A stretch of 20,996 nt of DNA from an uncultured Coriobacteriia bacterium (GCA_959608885.1 CAUHSG010000019.1:1-20996), one strand, 5' to 3'; counted from the first letter of the stretch, positions 6,634 to 14,744 are shown. Made by a program: numbers and translations. Notes: generated from the sequence alone by a model not told the origin.

Positions 6634-7515
6634 CTACGCATGCGGAGTTTTTTTGGAATACGATCTCATAAGCAGTCGCTTGCATATAGGGTGCAGAGGA
6701 GTCAGTGCAACAAATCGCCTTAATCTAAACACTGCATACTCTTTCACGTACGACTGTCCTAAAAGGCGCTTTTCTTTCACACCTCGATAAAAATTCATGT
6801 GATCATCATACATTCGTCTTCGCGAGTCTTTGGTAGCAGAAGTTGATATGCCGCCCTTGTTATCATAAATAAGAACCGGCAAATCGAGGTGATATACCAT
6901 ATCGTCAGTCAAAGCAATGACTTGGGCGAAATCCTCCGCATAACGGACACCGTAATCGTTATAAAGCTTTCCCAGTAGAGAGGCCATATAGGACGTTTCG
7001 AAAAACTGCGCACCGCCAGGTATTCCGTCATCCAGAAAAAGCATGTGCTTAATGAGCCGCCCTCGATCAGGGTATTTTCCAGGCTCGAAATCGGTGATGT
7101 TCCTTGGCTTGGCGAATCGCTCGCCCGTATCTTCAATAATGATATCGCCGAAGCCAGCTCTGACCTCATTTTCCTCGCAAAAGGCAACTATATCATGCAG
7201 GGTGGTCTCAGAGTAAAGAGTGTCGCCACTTCCAACCAACTTAACATACGAACCCTGCGCAGATTTCAGGCACTCTAGAACGTTCCCGACTGTCTTCAGG
7301 TTCTGCCCGTGACGTATCACCCTGTAACGTTCGATGCCGAGTTCATTGCACAGGGCTTCAATCTCCGCGCTCTTATCTTCGCGCGAACAATCATCGCCTA
7401 CAAGAAGTTCGTACTCGCATCCCCTTTGGGCTGCAATCGAAGCTAACGTTTTTTTGATGTCCGCCAAAGGCTGATTGTAGACAGTTGCCACAACCGTCAT
7501 CTCGCAAGGGGCCAT
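6634..7515 (-). CDS. GT2 glycosyltransferase in the diacetamido-sugar operon
   Basis: This 293-residue GT2 starts with T-V-V-A-T-V-Y-N-Q-P (7-16), has L-L-V-G-D-D-C-S-R-E (37-46) as the nucleotide-binding strand, and a G-S-G-D-T-L-Y motif (95-101) where the metal-binding DxD sits, written here S-G-D. No membrane helix is visible. GGAG lies 5 bases before the ATG. The gene lies 39 bases after the WbpD-like gene and 14 bases before the flippase, so it is probably the enzyme that adds a sugar, perhaps the diacetamido-glucuronic acid, to the lipid-linked chain (inference from position). This gene looks more AT-rich than the genes right of 10.3 kb. Confidence 0.84.
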   Translation of the reverse strand: MAPCEMTVVATVYNQPLADIKKTLASIAAQRGCEYELLVGDDCSREDKSAEIEALCNELGIERYRVIRHGQNLKTVGNVLECLKSAQGSYVKLVGSGDTLYSETTLHDIVAFCEENEVRAGFGDIIIEDTGERFAKPRNITDFEPGKYPDRGRLIKHMLFLDDGIPGGAQFFETSYMASLLGKLYNDYGVRYAEDFAQVIALTDDMVYHLDLPVLIYDNKGGISTSATKDSRRRMYDDHMNFYRGVKEKRLLGQSYVKEYAVFRLRRFVALTPLHPICKRLLMRSYSKKTPHA

Positions 7516-7554
7516 GTGCTCTCCGTTACAAAAATCTATGAAAAACCCGTTGAA

Positions 7555-8100
7555 TTATAGCGATTGGACAAGCGCGACAGGCATTTCGAATCCACAATGA
7601 GGGCAGATGGCAGTCTCAATCTTTCTGCCGCATTTGCACACATGACCAATTTGACGTGCCGGGTTGCCAACTACGAGCGCAAAAGGGGGGACATCTTTCG
7701 TGACGACGCTGCCCGACCCCACCATCGCATATTCCCCAATGGTGTTGCCGCAAACTACGGTCGCATGAGCACCAATAGACGCACCCTTTTTCACCAAAGT
7801 CCGCGTTATCTCCCATTCAGCATTGAAAGCCCGAGGATATAGGTCATTGGTGAAAGTCATCGATGGGCCGAGAAAAACGTCATCCTCAACAGTAACCCCG
7901 TGATATACGTTTACGTTGTTCTGCACCTTGACGCGATCGCCCAAGACCACGCACTCATCGATGTAGACGTTCTTGCTTATTACGCAATCCCGGCCTATGA
8001 CAGTATCTTCACGCACCTGGGCTTGGTTCCAGATCTTGGTGCCGTCACCAATCCTCGCTTCCTCGGAAACATCGGCGGTGGGATGAATGTAGACAGACAT
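7555..8100 (-). CDS. wbpD: WbpD-like N-acetyltransferase (left-handed beta-helix)
   Basis: This 181-residue protein is an acyltransferase of the hexapeptide-repeat type. It opens Y-I-H-P-T-A-D-V and repeats the [IV]-G-x-x-x-x-[IV] pattern through about residue 150 (I-G-D-G-T-K-I-W-N, V-K-V-Q-N-N-V-N-V-Y, G-S-V-V-T-K-D-V-P-P), ending with V-G-N-P-A-R-Q-I-G. The family (WbpD/WlbB) acetylates the 3-amino group of UDP-2-acetamido-3-amino-2,3-dideoxy-glucuronate using acetyl-CoA. A C-terminal C-x-C ... C-x-x-C pattern suggests a small zinc-binding tail. The start was fixed by AAGGAG at 8105-8110; an in-frame ATG at 8115 would overlap that site. The gene follows WbpB-like by 18 bases, which supports the same pathway. 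Function is inferred from family plus neighbours. Confidence 0.87.
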   Translation of the reverse strand: MSVYIHPTADVSEEARIGDGTKIWNQAQVREDTVIGRDCVISKNVYIDECVVLGDRVKVQNNVNVYHGVTVEDDVFLGPSMTFTNDLYPRAFNAEWEITRTLVKKGASIGAHATVVCGNTIGEYAMVGSGSVVTKDVPPFALVVGNPARQIGHVCKCGRKIETAICPHCGFEMPVALVQSL

Positions 8101-8104
8101 GGAA

Positions 8105-8110
8105 CTCCTT
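8105..8110 (-). promoter_or_regulatory. Shine-Dalgarno site setting the WbpD start
   Basis: The minus strand reads AAGGAG 4 bases before the ATG at 8100. The alternative ATG at 8115 lies upstream of this site and has no ribosome site of its own. Confidence 0.7.
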
Positions 8111-8118
8111 GACAATGG

Positions 8119-9084
8119 TTAGGCCGACGTGGCCTCTTCGGTTATTTTCATACACAATTCCAGGGCCTTCTTCGCCATCACGCCGTCGGTGGCAATGGGC
8201 AAATCTTCCTCAATGCATTTGTAGAAATGCTTAAACTCATTGCGGAGAGGCTCACTGGCAGGAACGAAAACCTGCTCGACGATGTTCTCCTGTGTATACT
8301 GCAATTCGTGACCCACGTCGAGGGTAAAGTTCGTCTTGCGAGAGATACGTACCGTTCTGTTAAGGTAATCAGCAACAATAAATGCGTCTTTCGTGTTTAC
8401 CTCCAAGACACGAACCTTGGACTCTGTGACGCGACTTGCCGTGACACTCGCGAGGATGCCATTTTCGAATTCAACAAGCGCCTGGGCGTAATCGAGCTTG
8501 TCCGTATACACATGGGCGCCCTGGGCAACGATGCGCCTTGTCGGCGCAGCCGCAATGGCGTTGAGCACGTCGAGATCGTGAATCATGAGGTCCTGCACCA
8601 CCGAAGCATCCGAGACGCGTCGGTCAAATGGACTCATGCGGCGAAAATCCAGGGAGATAATTTCCTCATTCTCAAGTATTTTCTCAAGGGTGATGATGGC
8701 GGGATTGAAGCGCTCCACATGGCCCACGCAGAGCTTGATCCCGGCCGCATTGCAAGCGTCGATAATATGTTGGGCACTATCGAGCGTGAGCGCGATGGGC
8801 TTTTCGACAAGCATGTGGCAACCAGCTTGGGCAGCTGTAACAGCGCACTCCTCATGCAAAAACGAGGGGACGACAATGTGAACCGCGTCAACGGCCTCAA
8901 AGAGCTCCTCTTGGGAGGAAAACGCCGTGATGTCGTAAAGTCCAGCCTGCTGCTCGGCGGCATCCGGATTCGCATCAAAACATCCGACGAGCTCGATTTC
9001 GGCCATAGTGGACAGGACGCGCAGATGATTGCGACCCATATTTCCCGTTCCGCAAACGCCAACCTTGAGCTTTCCGGACATCAT
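8119..9084 (-). CDS. wbpB: WbpB-like UDP-GlcNAcA 3-dehydrogenase (Gfo/Idh/MocA family)
   Basis: This 321-residue oxidoreductase has an N-terminal Rossmann fold with K-V-G-V-C-G-T-G-N-M-G-R (6-17), the family's E-K-P motif at 94-96 (M-L-V-E-K-P-I-A-L), and a C-terminal substrate domain containing D-L-M-I-H-D-L-D-V. In the WbpB/WlbA branch this enzyme oxidises C3 of UDP-2-acetamido-2-deoxy-glucuronate with tightly held NAD+, and works together with the WbpE aminotransferase. The aminotransferase gene overlaps it by 4 bases (ATGA), a strong sign of coupled expression. Other Gfo/Idh/MocA substrates cannot be excluded from sequence alone, but three adjacent pathway enzymes make this assignment likely. 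Confidence 0.87.
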   Translation of the reverse strand: MMSGKLKVGVCGTGNMGRNHLRVLSTMAEIELVGCFDANPDAAEQQAGLYDITAFSSQEELFEAVDAVHIVVPSFLHEECAVTAAQAGCHMLVEKPIALTLDSAQHIIDACNAAGIKLCVGHVERFNPAIITLEKILENEEIISLDFRRMSPFDRRVSDASVVQDLMIHDLDVLNAIAAAPTRRIVAQGAHVYTDKLDYAQALVEFENGILASVTASRVTESKVRVLEVNTKDAFIVADYLNRTVRISRKTNFTLDVGHELQYTQENIVEQVFVPASEPLRNEFKHFYKCIEEDLPIATDGVMAKKALELCMKITEEATSA

Positions 9085-10202
9085 GCACCTACCTTGATGG
9101 TCGCAATAATCTTATTCATGCTTTCCTCGTCAAGATAGGGATGCATGGGAATGCTGAACACGCGCTCGGCAAGTGACTCGGTCACAGGTAATGATACGTC
9201 ATAGTCGAGATTCTCGTAGGCAGTGGATTTGTGAATCGGAATGGGATAGTAAATCGCCGACGGGATGCCAGCTTTTTGCAAAGCATCCAGCACTTGCCGC
9301 CTTTGGGCGGAATCTTTTGCTTTCAGTGTGTACTGCGCCCATGCAGAGACCTCACCGTCTTCAACAAATGGCGTTTCCAAGCATTCCGAAAGACCGCCTT
9401 CGGTATAGTGTTTCGCAATTGCGGCACGCCTCTTGAGCTCGTCCTCAAAAATCTCGAGTTTTGCCAGGATAACCGCAGCCTGCATCGTGTCAAAACGACC
9501 ATTGATGCCTATACGTATGTTGTCATACTTATCTTTGCCCTGACCGTGGACGCGAATAGACTGAATAAGAACGGCAAGATCATCATCATCGGTGAATATC
9601 GCACCGCCATCTCCATAGCAACCAAGAGGCTTCGCGGGAAAGAAGGATGTCGCGGCGACATCGCCAAAGGAACCTGCCCGCTTGCCATCTTTCTGCGCAC
9701 CGAAGCCCTGACAAGCATCCTCTACAACAAACATGTCATACCCATGGGCAATGGTGCAGATATGCTCATAATCGGCAAGCCGGCCGAAGAGATCCACCGT
9801 CACGATGCCCTTGGGCGACAAATCTCCCCTTTGAATGACCTCATCGATTTTCTCTTGAAGATCATCTGGATCCATGTTGAAGGTACCAGAATCAACATCG
9901 ACGAAAACGGGTGTACCACCTGCTAGGGTAATTGCCTCGGCGGAGGCGAAGAACGTGAACGACGGGACGAATACCGCATCCGTTGGCTTGAGGTCATAGG
10001 CCATCAACGCAATGACGAGGGCATCGGTACCACTTCCACAGGTAAAAGCATATTTGGTTCCAGCAAAGTCTGCGAGTTTCTCCTCGACCTCTCGAACCTC
10101 GGGACCCATGATGTAGCGCTGGCTTTCCAATACTTTGAGCACGCGATTGTTCACGTCATCTTGAATGCGCTCATATTGGGATTTTAGGTCGATGAATTGC
10201 AT
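9081..10202 (-). CDS. wbpE: WbpE-like PLP-dependent 3-aminotransferase (DegT/DnrJ/EryC1/StrS)
   Basis: This 373-residue protein is a sugar aminotransferase of the DegT/DnrJ/EryC1/StrS family, normal length. Key features are Q-F-I-D-L at the start, C-G-S-G-T-D-A-L (55-62) for phosphate binding, V-V-E-D-A-C-Q-G (159-166) with the ring-contacting Asp162, and S-F-F-P-A-K-P-L-G with likely PLP lysine Lys191. The motif and flanking G-x-Y-G-D-G-G-A resemble WbpE, which transfers an amino group from glutamate to the 3-keto sugar made by WbpB. The ATG at 10202 was chosen over a frame open to 10292 because AAGGAGGA precedes it and family proteins begin here. As first gene of the left operon it follows an extended -10 box at 10240-10248. 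Confidence 0.88.
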   Translation of the reverse strand: MQFIDLKSQYERIQDDVNNRVLKVLESQRYIMGPEVREVEEKLADFAGTKYAFTCGSGTDALVIALMAYDLKPTDAVFVPSFTFFASAEAITLAGGTPVFVDVDSGTFNMDPDDLQEKIDEVIQRGDLSPKGIVTVDLFGRLADYEHICTIAHGYDMFVVEDACQGFGAQKDGKRAGSFGDVAATSFFPAKPLGCYGDGGAIFTDDDDLAVLIQSIRVHGQGKDKYDNIRIGINGRFDTMQAAVILAKLEIFEDELKRRAAIAKHYTEGGLSECLETPFVEDGEVSAWAQYTLKAKDSAQRRQVLDALQKAGIPSAIYYPIPIHKSTAYENLDYDVSLPVTESLAERVFSIPMHPYLDEESMNKIIATIKVGA

Positions 10203-10204
10203 GC

Positions 10205-10213
10205 TTCCTCCTT
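10205..10213 (-). promoter_or_regulatory. Shine-Dalgarno site setting the WbpE start
   Basis: The minus strand reads AAGGAGGAA just before the ATG at 10202, a near-perfect ribosome site. It rules against an in-frame start at 10292 that would add 30 residues unlike the family. Confidence 0.7.
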
Positions 10214-10239
10214 GGGCGTCGCCATAGCCAACAAAGAAG

Positions 10240-10248
10240 TATATACCA
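10240..10248 (-). promoter_or_regulatory. Extended -10 promoter for the WbpE-WbpB-WbpD operon
   Basis: In the 106-base gap 10203-10308 the minus strand reads TGGTATATA, an extended -10 box (TG-n-TATATA) about 38 bases before the ATG. No clear -35 is present, as is common for extended -10 promoters. Just upstream, AATGAGA (10281-10287) can pair with TCTCATT (10307-10313), possibly a weak terminator of the preceding operon. Confidence 0.4.
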
Positions 10249-10308
10249 GGAGTAAAAAGCGCATCGTTCCGATTCATTCGAATGAGAGACATGACCAGAG
10301 ATAATTTC

Positions 10309-11298
10309 TCATTTCCCCGTCACCCCGTACACCTCGAGCTCCCATTGGCGACGATTGGCCCGGGCGACCGCATCCAAGATGACGCCGACGGCAAACGAGA
10401 GCACGGCGCAGATCATGAACGCCGAGGCAAGCACCGCCGAGGGTAACTTGCTCACATAGCTCGTGTCGAGATACTCGACGATGACCGGGATGCCTGCGAT
10501 CATGCCGAACGCGACGAGGACAAGCGAGACCCAACCGAAGAACGCCATGGGGCGATAATCGCGAAAGAGGCTGACGATCGTGGCGAGCACGAGGGCACCA
10601 TCGGCATAGGTCGAGAGCTTGCTTTCGGAACCCTCGGGGCGGTCACGGTAGTCGATGGGCACGCTCAGCGTACGCCAGCGATGGTCGACAGCCCAGACGG
10701 AAATCTCGGCCTCGATCTGGAACCCCTTGGACATGACGGGCATGGTCTTCACGAACGCACGCGAGAAGGCGCGGTAGCCGGTGAGCACATCCTCGAACGA
10801 ATGCCCGTACAGGACGCGGATGAGCCTGCGCACCAGGGCATTGCCAAAGCCGTGAAAGCGGCGCCCGTTTTTCGCCTTGTACGATCCGTTGGAGATGCGA
10901 TCCCCCACGGTCATGTCCGCCTCGCCAGCAGCGATGGGCGCGAGTAGCTCGCGAGCCGCCTCAGCCGGATAGGTATCGTCACCATCGACCATGAGGTAAT
11001 ACGCGGCATCGATGTCGCGAAACATGGAGCGCACAACGTTACCCTTGCCCTGACGCGGTTCATGGCGCACGACGGCGCCAGCGGCAGCGGCCAGCCGGGC
11101 GGTGTCATCGGTGGAGTTGTTGTCGTAGACGTAGATCGCCGCCTCGGGCAACGCGGCGCGAAAGCCCCGCACGACCTGGGCGATGGTCTGTGCCTCGTTA
11201 TAGCAGGGAATGAGCACGGCGACGTCTCGGCCGCGACATGCCGCCTCGACATCGAGCGGAGCCATCTGAAAACCAGGGGCGTCGGAAGCGTCAGTCAA
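10309..11298 (-). CDS. GT2 with two C-terminal membrane helices (polyprenyl-phosphate sugar synthase type)
   Basis: This 329-residue protein has a GT2 domain with V-A-V-L-I-P-C-Y-N-E-A (26-36), Y-D-N-N-S-T-D-D-T (58-66), V-D-G-D-D-T-Y-P (104-111), T-G-Y-R-A-F-S-R (173-180) and G-F-Q-I-E-A-E (192-198), then two membrane helices at about 251-277 and 286-312. This layout is typical of enzymes that load a sugar onto undecaprenyl or dolichyl phosphate, or of related wall-glycan GT2s. The start at 11298 is TTG; GAGGGAA lies about 10 bases upstream and the frame overlaps the previous gene by 8 bases. An ATG at 11265 is possible but lacks a ribosome site. It is the last gene of the GC-rich operon. 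Which sugar it uses is unknown. Confidence 0.83.
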   Translation of the reverse strand: MTDASDAPGFQMAPLDVEAACRGRDVAVLIPCYNEAQTIAQVVRGFRAALPEAAIYVYDNNSTDDTARLAAAAGAVVRHEPRQGKGNVVRSMFRDIDAAYYLMVDGDDTYPAEAARELLAPIAAGEADMTVGDRISNGSYKAKNGRRFHGFGNALVRRLIRVLYGHSFEDVLTGYRAFSRAFVKTMPVMSKGFQIEAEISVWAVDHRWRTLSVPIDYRDRPEGSESKLSTYADGALVLATIVSLFRDYRPMAFFGWVSLVLVAFGMIAGIPVIVEYLDTSYVSKLPSAVLASAFMICAVLSFAVGVILDAVARANRRQWELEVYGVTGK

Positions 11299-12259
11299 GA
11301 TTGGATTCCCTCACCACGTAGATGGGCCTGTTCTTCACCTCGACATAGGATTTTGCGAGATACTGCCCGAAAACGCCCAGGCACAGCATCTGCGAGCCGC
11401 CGATGAAGAGTATGAGACACACGAGCGAGGGCCAGCCGGCAACCGGGTCACCAAAGACGGCCGCGCGGACGATGACCACCACGAGCAGGATGAGGGCGAG
11501 CAGGCAAAACAACATGCCGCCAAGCGAGGCGATGTGCAGCGGCTTGGTGCTGAACGCCACGATGCCCTCGATAGAGTACGAGAAGAGCGAGAAGAAGCTC
11601 CACTTCGTCTCGCCTGCCACGCGCTCGACGTTTTCGTACTCGAGCCACTCGGTCTTGAAGCCGACCCACCCGAAGATGCCCTTCGAGAAGCGGTTGTATT
11701 CCCTCAGCGAGCAAATCGCGTTGACCATGCGCCGGGTCATGAGACGGTAGTCGCGCGCACCGTCGACTATCTCCGTGTCCGACAGCCGGTTGATGATGCG
11801 GTAGAACATGCGCGCGAAGAACGAGCGGATGGGCGGCTCGCCCTTGCGCGTGACGCGACGGGTCGCCACGTTGTCGGCATCACTTGCGAGCAGCATCTCG
11901 TACATGGTCGGCAACAACGATGGCGGGTCCTGCATGTCCGCGTCCATCGTCGCGATGTACTCCCCGTGCGACGCGTCGAGCCCCGCGAGCAACGCGGCCT
12001 CCTTGCCAAAGTTGCGGGAAAACGAGAGGAAGCGCACGTCCATGCCGTCAGGATGTGCTTGCCCGGCGATGCGCTTGAGTTCTGGCAAGGTCGCATCGGT
12101 CGACCCGTCGTCGACGTAGACGAGCTCGAAGGTGACAGGGTCTTGCGGCGAGCCAAACCGGATTTGCATCTCGTCAAGCACGCGTGCGGCCTCTTCCTGG
12201 AAAAGCGGGATGCTCTCCTCCTCGTTATAGCAGGGGACCACAAGCGAAATCAAAGGCAT
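11291..12259 (-). CDS. GtrB/ArnC-like GT2, polyprenyl-phosphate glycosyltransferase
   Basis: This 322-residue protein shows the full GtrB-type pattern: L-V-V-P-C-Y-N-E-E-E (6-15), Y-V-D-D-G-S-T-D (48-55), S-R-N-F-G-K-E-A-A-L (81-90), M-D-A-D-M-Q-D-P-P (105-113), G-E-T-K-W-S-F (216-222), two membrane helices (about 243-267 and 277-298), and the closing E-V-K-N-R-P-I-Y-V-V (307-316). Family members transfer glucose or another sugar from UDP to undecaprenyl phosphate for later use outside the membrane. A GtrA flippase or GT-C partner is not in the window. The ATG at 12259 was chosen because it puts the family start M-P-L-I-S-L-V-V-P first and has AGGA about 9 bases upstream; an in-frame ATG at 12301 adds non-family residues. 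The downstream GT2 overlaps its end. Confidence 0.88.
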   Translation of the reverse strand: MPLISLVVPCYNEEESIPLFQEEAARVLDEMQIRFGSPQDPVTFELVYVDDGSTDATLPELKRIAGQAHPDGMDVRFLSFSRNFGKEAALLAGLDASHGEYIATMDADMQDPPSLLPTMYEMLLASDADNVATRRVTRKGEPPIRSFFARMFYRIINRLSDTEIVDGARDYRLMTRRMVNAICSLREYNRFSKGIFGWVGFKTEWLEYENVERVAGETKWSFFSLFSYSIEGIVAFSTKPLHIASLGGMLFCLLALILLVVVIVRAAVFGDPVAGWPSLVCLILFIGGSQMLCLGVFGQYLAKSYVEVKNRPIYVVRESNLD

Positions 12260-12349
12260 GGCATAATCCTGAACGTGACGTAGGTGTTCGGTTACCCGCA
12301 CATTCTAATGCATCATCGACATGATGAGGATGATACGGCGCAGGGGAGT

Positions 12350-14734
12350 CTACGGCAGGGCGTAATAGCAGCTCTCGAGGGACAGGTTGGGATTTGAGAA
12401 TGGGTCGCCTTCTTCGAAGTACTTGGCCCATCGTTCCTGGAACAACTCGCGCTCGCCTTCCCAGCGCCGCATCTTCGCGTCGTCCACTTCCTCACGTCCA
12501 CGGGACGTGAACTCGTAGTGATGTAGCTTGGCATACGGCGTGAAGACAGTGAGGTAGCCGGCCTCTTTGGCGCGCATGCAAAAGTCGGCGTCGTTGAATC
12601 CGACGGCAAAGTCCTCGTCGTAGCCGCCCACCTGCTCGAACACGTCGCGGCGGACCATCTGGCACGCACCCGTGACGGCAGAGAAGTTGCCCGGCCTGGT
12701 CGCCCGGCCCCGGTACCCCTCGCGCTCGTCGACGAAGTCCTGGTTGACATGCACGATCGTGTCGAAGGGCCCCACCTCGATACCCGCATGCTGCACGAGG
12801 CCGTCACGGAAGAAGAGCTTGGCACCGACGACGCCCACCTCGGGGCGTTCGAGATATCCGAGCATCTCGGGGATGAAGTCCGGGGAGATAACCTCGGTGT
12901 CGTTGTTCAGAAGCAGCAACCTGCTGCCAGCTGCATGCCGCACGCCATGGTTGATGATGGCCGAGTAGTTGAACGGTCCCTCCCAACGCACGACCTTGAC
13001 CTGGTCGAACTCCGCGGTGATGCGCTCGTAATAGGCAAACGTCTCGTCGTCCTCGCTATTATTCTCGACAATCACGACCTCGAACTCGCGATATGCGGAC
13101 TTCTCGATGATGGAGCGTACGCATGCATCGAGCTCTCCGATGTGATCCTTGTTGGGGATGATGACGCTCACGAGGGGATGCGGGTCGGGCAGCGCATACC
13201 GCATCCGGTAGATGAACGGATGCGACGTCTCCTCGACGTGGCCCGCAATGCCGCGCGCCTCAAAATGCCGCTGCAACGCCAGGCGTCCCGCCTCCTGGGC
13301 GTAGGGCTTGCTCGAAACGTTGTCTCCGGTCGTGGAGACGTCGTGCTGGCGCCAGTGATAGAGCACGCGTGGGACGTGGGCGATCTTACCCCCCGCGGCA
13401 ATCACCCGCAGCGTCAGGTCGTAGTCCTGCGCATCGATAACGTCATCGGGCAAGGCGCCGATTTCCTCCAGCATCTCGCGCTTGACCGCGAGGAAGTGCC
13501 CCACGCAGTTGTAGGAGTACAGGAGATCCAAGTTGAGTTCGCTCTTGAACACCGGAAGGCGGTACTGCCCATCGACCTCGAAGGTGTCTTCGTCGCAGAA
13601 CAGCGCCGCGGCGTCCGCGTCACGGGCAATCGCATGCGCATAGCAGAAGAGCGCGTCAGGTTCGAGGATGTCGTCGTAGTCGAGGAACGCGATCCAATCC
13701 CCCGTCGCGTTCTCGATGCCGACGTTGGTGTTGCCCGCAATGCCAAGATTTCGCTCGAGCCGCAGGTGCACGATGCGCTCGTCGTCCATGCGCTCGAGGC
13801 AACACGCGGCGATACCGTCATGCGGGGAGGCGTCCACTACCAGCAACTCCCAGTTGGGATAGCTCTGGCGCACGACCGACGAGATGCAGGCGCTCAGGTA
13901 GCCGGCGTCGGGTTCGAAGACGGGAACGACGATGCTGAACTTCGGTTGCAGTGTGAGCACGGCCTGCGCCTGTGCGGCCAGGTCCTCGGGGCTCGCCTTG
14001 TGCGCGTCCAGCCACGCGCGGTATTGTCCCTCGTCCGCGCAGGCGTCCTTCATGAACTCCCGGGTCTCGGTACGCTTCACGTTGTAGAAACGCCCGTCGC
14101 ACGAGCAGAAGCCATCGCCTGCGGTGACGTAGAAGCAATCGAGACCGTAGGGGACGCGCAGCGAATAGATCCTGCGCCTTGCCTTGATGCCATCCATGTC
14201 CACGGCCTGGTCCTCGAAGAGGAAGAGCTCGAACTCGACGGGATTGCCAAGGCCGTCGAACACCTCGATTTCGTCTTCGTTGTCGCCGTGTGCACCTTCC
14301 GTGACGTCCATGCGCCAGATAGCCGTATCGCCCTCGCCTTCCAGGAACCTCAACAGCCTCATCTGTGTGGCGATGCCGACAGCATTACCCTCACATGCGA
14401 CGACGGACTCAAAGGCACCTCGACGAAGTCGCGCATTCAGGAGCGAGAGCAGCTTGGCGCGCTTGAAGTTGACGTGCAGCGCGGGATATGCGCCACGCGA
14501 ACCCTCGATGACCACGTCGGCGTGATCGAGCGCGAGGAAGGGAATCGTAACGACCCAGCACGTCGCGGAATCGGCGCCATCGGCAGCGGGAAACACCTGC
14601 GCCGGGAACCTCTTGCCCCCCGCCATCGCATACGCGGAAAGTCCATCGAGACGTTCTTCCTCGGAAAGCCGCACGTCGAGATAGAGCTTCCCGTTGGTCC
14701 TGCATATCATGTAGACCCTCGCCTGCATCCGCAT
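12350..14734 (-). CDS. Two-domain GT2 glycosyltransferase with unknown N-terminal region
   Basis: This 794-residue protein has three parts. Residues 1 to about 262 form a region I do not recognise, rich in beta-like and acidic stretches. The first GT2 domain begins near 265 (P-K-F-S-I-V-V-P-V-F-E-P) with F-L-D-Y-D-D-I as its DxD region near 350-356. The second begins near 520 (P-L-V-S-V-I-I-P-N-K-D) with L-L-N-N-D-T-E near 608-614, A-V-T-G-A-C-Q-M and G-F-N-D-A-D-F-C near 712-719, like RfbC/RfbF-type enzymes. Two active sites suggest it adds two sugars or builds an alternating chain (inference). The ATG at 14734 follows GGAGGTGA, whose TGA is the stop codon of the upstream gene. A GTG six bases earlier is less likely. 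A 90-base gap follows. Confidence 0.88.
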   Translation of the reverse strand: MRMQARVYMICRTNGKLYLDVRLSEEERLDGLSAYAMAGGKRFPAQVFPAADGADSATCWVVTIPFLALDHADVVIEGSRGAYPALHVNFKRAKLLSLLNARLRRGAFESVVACEGNAVGIATQMRLLRFLEGEGDTAIWRMDVTEGAHGDNEDEIEVFDGLGNPVEFELFLFEDQAVDMDGIKARRRIYSLRVPYGLDCFYVTAGDGFCSCDGRFYNVKRTETREFMKDACADEGQYRAWLDAHKASPEDLAAQAQAVLTLQPKFSIVVPVFEPDAGYLSACISSVVRQSYPNWELLVVDASPHDGIAACCLERMDDERIVHLRLERNLGIAGNTNVGIENATGDWIAFLDYDDILEPDALFCYAHAIARDADAAALFCDEDTFEVDGQYRLPVFKSELNLDLLYSYNCVGHFLAVKREMLEEIGALPDDVIDAQDYDLTLRVIAAGGKIAHVPRVLYHWRQHDVSTTGDNVSSKPYAQEAGRLALQRHFEARGIAGHVEETSHPFIYRMRYALPDPHPLVSVIIPNKDHIGELDACVRSIIEKSAYREFEVVIVENNSEDDETFAYYERITAEFDQVKVVRWEGPFNYSAIINHGVRHAAGSRLLLLNNDTEVISPDFIPEMLGYLERPEVGVVGAKLFFRDGLVQHAGIEVGPFDTIVHVNQDFVDEREGYRGRATRPGNFSAVTGACQMVRRDVFEQVGGYDEDFAVGFNDADFCMRAKEAGYLTVFTPYAKLHHYEFTSRGREEVDDAKMRRWEGERELFQERWAKYFEEGDPFSNPNLSLESCYYALP

Positions 14735-14736
14735 CG

Positions 14737-14744
14737 TCACCTCC
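14737..14744 (-). promoter_or_regulatory. Shine-Dalgarno site overlapping the upstream stop codon
   Basis: GGAGGTGA on the minus strand contains the TGA stop of the preceding GT2 and lies 5 bases (counting from GGAGG) before the ATG at 14734. It fixes that start rather than GTG at 14740, and implies that ribosomes ending on one gene can restart on the next. Confidence 0.65.

Noticed and set aside
8227..9138. Plus-strand open frame of 303 codons
   Set aside because: It is antisense to the WbpB-like gene with its Rossmann and E-K-P motifs; no ribosome site or domain is seen.
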